Shown one piece after another: positions 27,725-35,404 of a stretch of DNA of 64,000 nt. The position numbers and the translations under genes are program-made. Positions within the stretch are counted from its first letter, which is position 1. Every line of letters starts with the position of its first letter. The notes below the pieces were generated by a model. The model had not been told where the DNA came from. It saw only the letters and a list, made by a program, of their open reading frames with translations, and searched no databases. The stretch spans positions 5,111,001 through 5,175,000 of the forward strand of contig NC_010334.1 in the NCBI RefSeq assembly GCF_000019185.1, written 5' to 3'. The stretch comes from Shewanella halifaxensis HAW-EB4 (lineage in GTDB: Bacteria > Pseudomonadota > Gammaproteobacteria > Enterobacterales > Shewanellaceae).

Positions 27725-28858
27725 TTAATCATGTTGTAAATTTTTCGGAATATAGAAGTGAGGCAAGGGCTCGGGCTTGGCCTGCTGACCTTGGCGTGCC
27801 GCTCTAAGTTGCATCACATAAGTTAAGACGTGAGCAATTGCGATAAACAGACCAGAGGGGATCTGCTGCTCCACTTGAGTCGAGTAGTAGATGGCACGCG
27901 TTAAGGGTGGCAGTTCTAACACCTCAACATCATTTCGCTTAGCGATATCACGCATATAAAGCGCTAACTCATCGGTGCCCTTTGCTAGCACATAGGGGGC
28001 ATCAGCCTTATTCATGTCATATTTAAGTGCTACGGCATAATGGCTGGGGTTAACCAGTAATACGTCGGCTTTAGGTACAGAAACATCGGCACGAGATCGA
28101 CTAATACGTTGCTGCATTTGTCGAATTTTGGCTTTAACTTCTGGTTTACCATCTTGCTGTTTATACTCGTCCTTCACCTCTTGCAGCGACATTCTGAGCT
28201 CTTTGTGATGATGCCAATACTGATAGGGCACATCGATAAAGGTGATCACTAGCAGACCTAAACCCATATAGAACATAGCCAGACTCAACATCTCAATGCC
28301 GCGAGTCACCGCTTCGTCGATAGGTAACTGGCTCACTGCCATCAAGGCTTGAAAGTTCTTCTGCAGGAACAGCAGCATGATGCCAATAAGCAGTACAATT
28401 TTTAGAATGGACTTAACCAACTCGACCAATGACTTAACCGATGCCATTCGTCCGAGTCCAGCAATCGGGTCGATACGACTGTATTTAAAGTTAGCATTGT
28501 TAAAATTAAATATCGGCCCGCCCGGCATGGCGCCGGCCACCATAGCGATTAATGCCACCATCAAAAACAGTGGCCCAAGAATATTAAGCACCTCCAATAG
28601 CGAGTAGGCTAAATGGCGCGCCATCATCCCAGGCTCATCCAGCTGTGCCTTGGTAAATGACATATTAATTCGTGTCATTGCGGCAACCTTGGCAGCAATC
28701 CAGTCTGCCGTTGTCGTCAGCAATAGAGAGCAGCCGATGATCAACGCCGAAGATGCCAGATCTTTTGAACGCGGAACTTGCCCCTGTTCACGGGCCTTCT
28801 TTAATTTCTGGGGGGTCGCCTTTTCCGTTTTACTCTGGCCAGAGTCCTTATTACTCAC
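27725..28858 (-). CDS. flhB: Lateral flagellar export switch protein FlhB
   Basis: The 377-residue protein controls the change from rod-hook to filament export. It has four membrane helices in the first 210 residues and a cytoplasmic autocleavage domain. The cleavage motif near residues 268-271 reads NPSH (VNPSHYAVAL), not the usual NPTH. It overlaps fliR by 4 bases. Start is ATG with upstream coupling to fliR. The Ser-for-Thr change is conservative and cleavage may persist. Confidence 0.95.
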   Translation of the reverse strand: MSNKDSGQSKTEKATPQKLKKAREQGQVPRSKDLASSALIIGCSLLLTTTADWIAAKVAAMTRINMSFTKAQLDEPGMMARHLAYSLLEVLNILGPLFLMVALIAMVAGAMPGGPIFNFNNANFKYSRIDPIAGLGRMASVKSLVELVKSILKIVLLIGIMLLFLQKNFQALMAVSQLPIDEAVTRGIEMLSLAMFYMGLGLLVITFIDVPYQYWHHHKELRMSLQEVKDEYKQQDGKPEVKAKIRQMQQRISRSRADVSVPKADVLLVNPSHYAVALKYDMNKADAPYVLAKGTDELALYMRDIAKRNDVEVLELPPLTRAIYYSTQVEQQIPSGLFIAIAHVLTYVMQLRAARQGQQAKPEPLPHFYIPKNLQHD

Positions 28859-29634
28859 GCTGTGCCACCAATAAACTGGTACATGGCTGATAGCGCATCC
28901 AAACAGAGGTCACTATAACGAGTCGGTAATCCGCTAAATGAGAAAAATACACACAGCAACCCCATCAACATCGACATAGGAAAACCTAAGGCAAATACGT
29001 TTAATGAAGGGGCCGCTCGGCTCAATACGCCAAAGGTAAGATTAACCACCAACATGGCAAGAATAGCAGGCAGAGCCAACATAAAAGCGGCGGCAAAGAT
29101 CCAAGAGAACCGCGCAATCAGCCCCATTAGCGGTAAATCAAACACGCCCATGCCAATAGGCCACAAGTGAAAGCTATCGACTAAGATCCCAATCGCGACC
29201 AAATGGCCATCTAGCGCTAAAAACAGCAAGGTGCCATAGAGCATAAACCACAAGCCAAGAATCGGGTTTGCGCCACCACTGGATGGATCGTTCATCACCG
29301 CCATCGACAACCCCATCTGCATCGACATCATGGCACCAAATAGCGTCATAACATGGATCATAATTGACAAAAACAGCGCCAACATAAAACCAATGAGTAA
29401 CTGCTCTACCGCTAATATCAGAGCCTGAAAAGAGATAGCATCGACCGCAGGAAAGGGCGGTAGCATAGGGGCTATTAGCGCCGATATACTAATCGCTAAT
29501 AGGATACGCACAGTAGCAGGAATGTAGGCATTGCCCAAAAAGGGCATCACCATAAATGCCCCCATAATACGGCAAAACGGCCACCAGAAAGTACCGATAA
29601 AAGTGCTTATTTGGACAGAAGTCAGAGACAGCAA
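28855..29634 (-). CDS. fliR: Lateral flagellar export gate protein FliR
   Basis: The 259-residue, mostly hydrophobic protein forms the export gate core with FliP and FliQ. MQMGLSMAVMNDP around 95-107 is typical of the family. Translation probably starts at a TTG (29634) preceded by GGAGG 6 bases upstream. The 148-base gap before it carries what looks like a degenerate copy of the fliR start. It is coupled to flhB by a 4-base overlap. Confidence 0.93.
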   Translation of the reverse strand: MLSLTSVQISTFIGTFWWPFCRIMGAFMVMPFLGNAYIPATVRILLAISISALIAPMLPPFPAVDAISFQALILAVEQLLIGFMLALFLSIMIHVMTLFGAMMSMQMGLSMAVMNDPSSGGANPILGLWFMLYGTLLFLALDGHLVAIGILVDSFHLWPIGMGVFDLPLMGLIARFSWIFAAAFMLALPAILAMLVVNLTFGVLSRAAPSLNVFALGFPMSMLMGLLCVFFSFSGLPTRYSDLCLDALSAMYQFIGGTA

Positions 29635-29771
29635 AGGCGCCTCCTTATCCGGTAAGCTGTAGCAGTAAAAGCTTCTTTATGGGCTAGGTTCAATAATGGC
29701 AAGCCAGCCATACTTAGCCAACAAGATGCCCCGTTCAAGATGCTGCTTTGGATTGAGGTAAGCGATAACAA
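29622..29771 (-). other. Degenerate duplicate of the fliR start (49-codon ORF)
   Basis: The fliQ-fliR gap has an open frame from a TTG at 29771, with TGAGGA overlapping the fliQ stop as ribosome site, to a TGA inside fliR. Its first residues, LLSLTSIQSS, match the FliR start (L)LSLTSVQIS. By eye 10 of the first 18 positions are identical, while third codon positions differ. After residue 18 the similarity fades. It is either a relic of a partial duplication or a short translated linker that couples fliQ to fliR. Confidence 0.35.
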
Positions 29772-29782
29772 GCTATTCGTCC

Positions 29783-30052
29783 TCAACCGATAATATGGGG
29801 AATATTGATAAATAAGCGATCAAAGAAGTCACAGATTTTCATCAGCAACCACTCTCCCGCAAACACGACCATCAATAGCGTGATCACCAGCCTTGGTAAG
29901 AAGCTAAGGGTTTGTTCATTCACCTGAGTCGCAGCTTGAAAAACCGCGATAAACAAGCCGACCAGCAGTCCAGGGACAACCAAGACGCCCACCATAGCAA
30001 CCACAAGAAAGATAGCTTCAGCAAATAGCGCTGTGAGTTCATTTACGCCCAT
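29783..30052 (-). CDS. fliQ: Lateral flagellar export gate protein FliQ
   Basis: An 89-residue protein with two membrane helices (about 15-40 and 52-75), the normal length and form of FliQ. ATQVNEQTLSFLPRL near 42-56 is the family signature. Unlike most clusters, it is separated from fliP by 190 bases, mostly filled by a 47-codon ORF whose stop lies 4 bases before this start, and from fliR by 148 bases. Confidence 0.95.
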   Translation of the reverse strand: MGVNELTALFAEAIFLVVAMVGVLVVPGLLVGLFIAVFQAATQVNEQTLSFLPRLVITLLMVVFAGEWLLMKICDFFDRLFINIPHIIG

Positions 30053-30056
30053 CGCG

Positions 30057-30200
30057 CTAAGCTACTCCATTGTTCAAAAAACTAATTACAGCTGGCCAAT
30101 CATTGAATATTACTAACGCTGACACCAATAAACTCAACGTTAGATAAATCATATCTATGATCGAAATATTGAATGTTTCATCATTATTTCCAGTCTTCAT
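30057..30200 (-). CDS. Small putative membrane protein between fliP and fliQ
   Basis: A 47-codon ATG frame fits the fliP-fliQ gap: 42 bases after fliP and 4 before fliQ. An AGAGAG ribosome-like site lies 8-13 bases before the ATG. The peptide has a polar N-terminus (MKTGNNDETFN) and one likely membrane helix (about residues 12-33). It is not recognised as any known family. FliO, a single-helix assembly factor for FliP, is not otherwise seen in this cluster; position and topology allow the idea of a FliO-like role, but no sequence similarity was seen. It may also be non-coding. Confidence 0.4.
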   Translation of the reverse strand: MKTGNNDETFNISIIDMIYLTLSLLVSALVIFNDWPAVISFLNNGVA

Positions 30201-30242
30201 CAACAATCTCTCTGTGAGCCAACTTTGTGATTAAACAAGGCG

Positions 30243-30971
30243 CTAACCATAACTTGCCACCAAGGTACTCACCGTCATAGACCAACCATCGACTAACACA
30301 AACACCATTAATTTAAATGGCAAAGAGATAATAAGGGGCGACAGCATCATCATACCCATAGACATCAACACGCTCGCAACCACCAAATCGATCACCAAAA
30401 AAGGCAAGAACAGCAGGAAACCAATCTGAAATGCGGTCTTTAGTTCACTCAATACAAATGCAGGCATCAGGACAAAGAATGGAATTTCATCGGCCGTTAA
30501 TGTGATCGGTTCGTCGGCAATCTTCAGCATCTGCTCAAGATCCGTCTCACGAGTTTGTGCCAACATAAACTGACGTAGTGGCACCTCGCCACGTGCCACA
30601 GCCTCAGGAAGCTCTATCTGTCCCATATCGTAAGGTAGAAAAGCATCGTCATAGATCTCTTGCCCGACGGGTCGCATAATAAAAATGGTCATCACTAAAG
30701 CGATACCGATTAATACCTTGTTGGGCGGGCTTTGTTGCAAACCTAAGGCTTGACGCAGAATGGCTAACACGACAATGATTCGAGTGAAGCTGGTGAGCAT
30801 CATTAATAATGCGGGCAGAAAACTCAGCACTGTCATCAAGGCTAAAATTTCCAGCTTTACACTCACCGCCTGTGTCTTATCACCATCTGCCAGAGAAAAT
30901 AACGTTAAGCCATCACTCGCATAAGCCGCCGATGAAAAACTCAACACAAAAACCAGCAACACTCGCCACAT
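30243..30971 (-). CDS. fliP: Lateral flagellar export gate protein FliP
   Basis: A 242-residue protein with a cleavable signal peptide (residues 1-18, ending AYA), as known for FliP, and four membrane helices. LMMLTSFTRIIVVLAILRQALG near 57-78 and the late FLIDLVVASVLMSMGM block are typical. It forms the pentameric core of the export gate. The ATG follows 2 bases after fliN. No FliO gene lies between fliN and fliP, where it usually sits. Confidence 0.96.
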   Translation of the reverse strand: MWRVLLVFVLSFSSAAYASDGLTLFSLADGDKTQAVSVKLEILALMTVLSFLPALLMMLTSFTRIIVVLAILRQALGLQQSPPNKVLIGIALVMTIFIMRPVGQEIYDDAFLPYDMGQIELPEAVARGEVPLRQFMLAQTRETDLEQMLKIADEPITLTADEIPFFVLMPAFVLSELKTAFQIGFLLFLPFLVIDLVVASVLMSMGMMMLSPLIISLPFKLMVFVLVDGWSMTVSTLVASYG

Positions 30972-30973
30972 AG

Positions 30974-31330
30974 TTAATCAACAGCTCCAGTTAGGCTGGT
31001 CGCTTCAACTTCAAGCAAGCGCACCCCATAACGACCATTCACCTCAACGACTTCCCCACGTCCGAGCAATGCACCATTAACTCGAATATCTAGCGGCTCT
31101 CCCACCATACGGTCGAGTGCGACCACATCTCCCTCCCCCATCTGTGCCAACTCGCCGAGAGACATCTCTACGCTGGCAAGCTCTAAAGTCACGTGTACCG
31201 GAAGCTGATGGAAAAATGACATATCTTTTACTGGCTTAGCCTGAACCTTTGGTTTGTGGCTCTGCTCTTCAGCAAAAAAGTCATCATCGAGTAAAAAGTC
31301 TTCATCTTGTAGAATATTATGTTCAGCCAT
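30974..31330 (-). CDS. fliN: Lateral flagellar switch protein FliN
   Basis: The 118-residue protein has an N-terminal acidic region (residues 5-25) and a C-terminal SpoA domain: LPVHVTLELASVEMSLGEL then VRLLEV near the end. FliN forms the lower C-ring with FliM. The length is normal. It overlaps fliM by 8 bases and fliP follows 2 bases later, so translation is probably coupled throughout. Confidence 0.93.
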   Translation of the reverse strand: MAEHNILQDEDFLLDDDFFAEEQSHKPKVQAKPVKDMSFFHQLPVHVTLELASVEMSLGELAQMGEGDVVALDRMVGEPLDIRVNGALLGRGEVVEVNGRYGVRLLEVEATSLTGAVD

Positions 31331-32204
31331 TGGATTGTTCCTCCATTTGAAAGGCTTCTTGGGTCAATTTGGCCACCATCTGTCCCTCATGGGTATGAAC
31401 TGTGGCGTAAAAAAGTGGACGTTTACCCACGGTAACAGGGCAGCGAGAATGCAGATTCATCGGCAAAATATCGCCAACAGCCAAACTCTGCAGTGAAGTA
31501 ACTGGCATACTCTGATGCCCTAATTCGAGTAGGGTTCTCAATGGGATCTGTTTGAGTCTATGTGCCAACTTTAAAGATAACTCAGGGTCAGCCTGATATT
31601 GGCTTGGCTGCTCAGCCATCAATTCCAATAGATGCTCTGCCATATAAAAGCAGAGAGCAGGTCCAGCATGGGCTGCTGGGAAAGCTAATTCACAACACAC
31701 CGGAGCTTTAATCGGTGTAGTATTCATCACCAATTCTAGTTCCAATTTATCTTCATCTATCTCGGTTACCGGCAGTGTTCTTATCACCGCCATCATCAAA
31801 CGTTTGACCAAGCGATACTCTGACTGACTCGGGGCTCTCATTGGAGACTGCAGCGCACTAGAGCAGCTACCATAATAGCCACTGGCAAGCTGGTCCAAGG
31901 TGCACTTATCTATTAACCACCAACCCAAATCGATACGGTTATAACTCAGCAAAAACCAAGCATGATGTAATTGAGGGGTGACGACATTGGCTTTTGCGCT
32001 GAGCGATACTTTTGACAGTCCGTAATGTCCCTGCCGAGTTATTGGGGTCAATAATTCATTAACAGCATCCATTATTGGTCGTCGGCATGACTCCAACTGC
32101 ATTAATAATCGACTTCTAGCCAGCTTTTCTTTTATCAAAGCCACAGGTCTAACATCTACTCCTTGGCTAGATTTTATTAAGCTTGCTTTCGCGGTTGTTT
32201 TCAT
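31323..32204 (-). CDS. fliM: Lateral flagellar switch protein FliM
   Basis: About 293 residues from the ATG at 32204 (a GTG 12 bases earlier is also in frame; TGGA lies 7 bases before the ATG). It has the FliM middle domain and a C-terminal SpoA domain (LAVGDILPM and VGKRPLFYATV). The N-terminal LSQxEIDxLL-type CheY-binding motif is absent: the protein starts MKTTAKASLIKSS. This suggests a motor not switched by CheY-P in the usual way. It is the first gene of the export run and diverges from motY across 530 AT-rich bases. Confidence 0.88.
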   Translation of the reverse strand: MKTTAKASLIKSSQGVDVRPVALIKEKLARSRLLMQLESCRRPIMDAVNELLTPITRQGHYGLSKVSLSAKANVVTPQLHHAWFLLSYNRIDLGWWLIDKCTLDQLASGYYGSCSSALQSPMRAPSQSEYRLVKRLMMAVIRTLPVTEIDEDKLELELVMNTTPIKAPVCCELAFPAAHAGPALCFYMAEHLLELMAEQPSQYQADPELSLKLAHRLKQIPLRTLLELGHQSMPVTSLQSLAVGDILPMNLHSRCPVTVGKRPLFYATVHTHEGQMVAKLTQEAFQMEEQSNG

Positions 32205-32216
32205 CCTAAATTCCAC

Positions 32217-32748
32217 AACAAAAGAACGTCAAATAATCGACGCAAAAGTAAAAGCGCTATTTAAATGACGCTCGACAAAATAATGGCTAAATAAAAACTC
32301 ATTTTTTAATGGCAAGCTAGAATATTATTTAAACCAACTAAAATAATTAACAGGAAATACGTACACTCAAAAAAAACAAATAAAAAGCACCTATAAGGCG
32401 ACAGTATTAAAGAAAACTTTAATTTATTTTGCAACTTTCAACAAAAACATTTAAACACCAACAAAAACATACACATAAAAGCATTGAAATGTTGAACAAT
32501 AAAAAGCACAAAGAAAGCGCAGTATTAAAAACAAACAACTACACGCCATCAAAATAATAGCGGCAAGCTTACAGCACATCTAAAATAAATACACCTTACT
32601 TTAATCAAAGTTTCAAAAACTTGATTCGCACACAAAATACAAATAAATAGTTTTACATGCTTTAGTATTACGTGTTTAATTGGCAACCTTAAAAATCTAA
32701 CTACAAAATAATAAAGTCACGCTCTCTAATTTTAAGGGTTATGAACAA
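32217..32748. other. Divergent fliM-motY intergenic region, very AT-rich
   Basis: The 530-base gap is strongly AT-rich with many A runs and holds both divergent promoters of the early lateral genes. No convincing sigma-54 site was found; a weak GG-N10-GC match starts at 32561. No ORF with a credible ribosome site was seen. Such composition is typical of targets of H-NS-like silencers. Confidence 0.55.
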
Positions 32749-33663
32749 TTGAAACTATCAGTTTATATATTAATCTGTTTAATTTTTATTTGTACAAACG
32801 TCACAAATAGCGCACTTGCGGCGCCAGTTAACTATCAAACTCCTTTTGAGAAAGCTCACTGGCAATTTTCTGGAGATCAATTCGGCTGTGAGATCACTCA
32901 TAGAGTAGAAAGCTTCGGCACGCTCTCATTAAATGCCAAACCAGGAGAAGCACTCAATTTTGCTTTGCAAGCTGACTGGCTTAATTTAAATAACGCTCAG
33001 AGCCAAGCCCTAGTGGTTCCCGCTTCTTGGCAGGCGCAAGCGCATCAGCCAATTGCAACGACCTCATTGAATTGGTTTGGATCACAAGCAATCAGCCAGA
33101 AAAATACCGCTGCATTTTTAGAAGCCCTAGAACAAGGGTATACCTGGCAAGTTAATATCCAGGCTGCCGATACCAGTGGCTATCAGATCAGCTCAAGCCC
33201 AGTGTCGACTCGCTTGGTGGCGAATCAATTTAGACTCTGTCGTCAGCAATTACTGCCAAAACCTTTCACCTACTTACGACGCATAGAGCTCTTGTTTGCC
33301 CCTAGCTCAAGCCTTTTAAATAATTCTCACGAACAAGATCTGTATGCCGTTTATCGTTACCTTCAAGCCGATTCGAGTATTGTTGAGATCTTAGTCGACG
33401 GTCATGCCGACGCTTCTGGTGACCATTTAGCGAACTTGGTGCTCAGTAAAGAGCGAGCCGATGAAGTGGTATCTCGCTTAATAGAGCTGGGCGTATCGGC
33501 AAAGATGATTCAAACAAGGCATCACGGCACCCGAGCGCCAGTCGCCAGCAATAACAACACTGAAGGCCGAGAGCTAAACCGTCGAGTCACTTTACGCCTA
33601 GTAAAATCCGCGGCTAACTCCGTCACAACCTCAGCTTTGAGAGCAAAAAATGAATCGTTCTAG
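32749..33663 (+). CDS. motY: Lateral flagellar motor protein MotY-like
   Basis: A 304-residue protein with a signal peptide (residues 1-24, ending ALA) and a C-terminal OmpA-like peptidoglycan-binding domain: ILVDGHADASGDHLANLVLS near 217-236 and RELNRRVTLR near 280. MotY forms the T-ring that holds stators. It heads the same order (motY-lafK-fliE) as in the Vibrio parahaemolyticus lateral system. Translation starts at a TTG, with AAGGG 10 bases upstream. A 3-codon ORF (32741-32752) overlaps this start and could couple initiation. The gene overlaps lafK by 14 bases. Confidence 0.85.
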   Translation: MKLSVYILICLIFICTNVTNSALAAPVNYQTPFEKAHWQFSGDQFGCEITHRVESFGTLSLNAKPGEALNFALQADWLNLNNAQSQALVVPASWQAQAHQPIATTSLNWFGSQAISQKNTAAFLEALEQGYTWQVNIQAADTSGYQISSSPVSTRLVANQFRLCRQQLLPKPFTYLRRIELLFAPSSSLLNNSHEQDLYAVYRYLQADSSIVEILVDGHADASGDHLANLVLSKERADEVVSRLIELGVSAKMIQTRHHGTRAPVASNNNTEGRELNRRVTLRLVKSAANSVTTSALRAKNESF

Positions 33664-34957
33664 TTTAAGGTTTGTCGACGCTGAGCTATCACCACCGAGC
33701 AAAAATAGACTTCTACAACAAGGCTTCAACCTCTGGGAATCCGATAGTAAAAAGAGTCCTTGGTTAAGCCTGGTCAACCTTTCTCATTGCACAAGTCAGA
33801 ATGTGGCAGTACAACTGCGACAATTTCCGGGTAAGCACCAAGTGGCGCTACTCAACCCAGAACAAACTGAGCTCGCCAGTATTGCCATGCAGTGTGGTGT
33901 GCAAGATTATCTATTATTGCCGATAGATGAAGAACAGCTGTGCTCACTGCTCCAGAGGCTGCGCAGGTTAGAACTCCCTAATAACGAGTTAATTTGCGCT
34001 GCACCTGTAAGTCGCCAGCTGCTAATGCTGGCCCATCGTGCCGCCAATACCGAAGCGACGGTACTACTCACTGGCGAAAGCGGCACCGGCAAAGAACCGC
34101 TGGCTCGTTATATTCATCGTCACTCCAATCGTACAGATAAACCCTTTATTGCAATTAACTGCGCCGCTATCCCTGAAAGTATTTTAGAGTCAATTCTGTT
34201 TGGACACGTCAAAGGCGCATTTACAGGGGCGACAACTGACCAAATCGGTAAATTCGAACTCGCTAATGGCGGTACGCTGCTGCTCGACGAAATAGGTGAA
34301 ATGCCACTGCTGTTGCAAGCTAAGCTACTGCGTGTATTGCAAGAGAGAGAGGTTGAACGATTAGGCAGTCACAAATCGATTACGCTAGATATTCGGGTCA
34401 TTGCCGCCACCAATAAAGATCTGCGCCAAGCAGTGCAAGATGGCAAATTTAGAGAAGATCTCTTCTACCGCTTAGATGTGTTGCCGATCAAGATCTTGCC
34501 ACTGCGTCAGCGCAAAGAGGATATCTTGCCTATCGCCGAGCATTTCTTGCAGCGCTATAAAATCCTTGCTGCTAATCAGCAATGCTACTTCAGTGAGCAA
34601 GCACGAAACTTACTCTTAAGTCATGACTGGCCTGGCAATGTGCGTGAACTAGAAAATACCATTCAACGAGCCCTAGTGATGCGTCGCGGTCAAGCCTTAC
34701 AAGCCGAAGAGCTAGGTCTCGTGAATCAAGATGGCTCAGCCTTGGTGGAACAAAATGAGTTAGGTCTTAAAGCCTCAAAACGTCAAGCAGAATTCCAGTA
34801 CATCATAGATACCCTTAAGCGCTATAACGGCCACCGTAACAACACGGCTCAAGCCTTAGGTATGACTACCAGAGCATTAAGATACAAGTTAGTACAGATG
34901 CGTGAAGAAGGCATTGATATCGACCAGATCCTGTCGCAATCGGGTCATGCTGCATAA
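33650..34957 (+). CDS. lafK: Sigma-54 dependent lateral flagellar regulator LafK
   Basis: The 435-residue activator has an N-terminal domain without a recognisable phospho-acceptor pocket (1-115), an AAA+ domain with Walker A GESGTGKE near 142-149, the sigma-54 contact loop GHVKGAFTGA near 184-193 and Walker B LLLDEIGE near 206-213, and a C-terminal Fis-type helix-turn-helix (NTAQALGMTTRALRYKL near 400-416). LafK activates early lateral flagellar genes with sigma-54. The sigma-54-like sites before flgB and fliD are plausible targets. Confidence 0.93.
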   Translation: MNRSSLRFVDAELSPPSKNRLLQQGFNLWESDSKKSPWLSLVNLSHCTSQNVAVQLRQFPGKHQVALLNPEQTELASIAMQCGVQDYLLLPIDEEQLCSLLQRLRRLELPNNELICAAPVSRQLLMLAHRAANTEATVLLTGESGTGKEPLARYIHRHSNRTDKPFIAINCAAIPESILESILFGHVKGAFTGATTDQIGKFELANGGTLLLDEIGEMPLLLQAKLLRVLQEREVERLGSHKSITLDIRVIAATNKDLRQAVQDGKFREDLFYRLDVLPIKILPLRQRKEDILPIAEHFLQRYKILAANQQCYFSEQARNLLLSHDWPGNVRELENTIQRALVMRRGQALQAEELGLVNQDGSALVEQNELGLKASKRQAEFQYIIDTLKRYNGHRNNTAQALGMTTRALRYKLVQMREEGIDIDQILSQSGHAA

Positions 34958-34986
34958 TCGGCTTTACGAATAAATAAGGAACAGAT

Positions 34987-35325
34987 ATGTCAAATGCCAA
35001 TATCGCCAGCACTCAGTCAATGATCCAGCAACTCAATATTCATTCTGAGATGGCAAAAGGGGCGATTAAGGTCGGCCCAAACCCAAGAGATTTTGGACTA
35101 CAACCCGCCTCATTTACTGAACTAATGAAGCATAAAGTCTCCTCAATTAATGCTGATCAAAATGCATCGTCAGCCTTAGTGGCTGCCGTAGACAGTGGTC
35201 AAAGTGACGACCTTGTTGGCGCTATGGTTGCGTCACAAAAATCCAGTCTTGCATTCTCAGCCATGATTCAAATTCGAAACCGTCTCGTGCAAGCGTTCGA
35301 TGACGTTATGAAAATGCCGATCTAA
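34987..35325 (+). CDS. fliE: Lateral flagellar basal body protein FliE
   Basis: A 112-residue protein that joins the MS-ring to the rod. The C-terminal half shows the family pattern ASQKSSLAFSAMIQIRNRLVQAF. It is the first structural gene after lafK, 29 bases downstream, and precedes fliF by 79 bases. The length is normal. Confidence 0.93.
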   Translation: MSNANIASTQSMIQQLNIHSEMAKGAIKVGPNPRDFGLQPASFTELMKHKVSSINADQNASSALVAAVDSGQSDDLVGAMVASQKSSLAFSAMIQIRNRLVQAFDDVMKMPI

Positions 35326-35404
35326 ACCATGCCGCACCCTACAACCACTATTGTATTAACGCCCAAAAACTCAACAGCCTTTTTGAGCAAGGATAACTAA
35401 AAGC

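Noticed and set aside
32561..32576. GG-N10-GC match as a sigma-54 promoter for motY
   Set aside because: The -24 and -12 elements are poor and the site is about 170 bases from the start codon.
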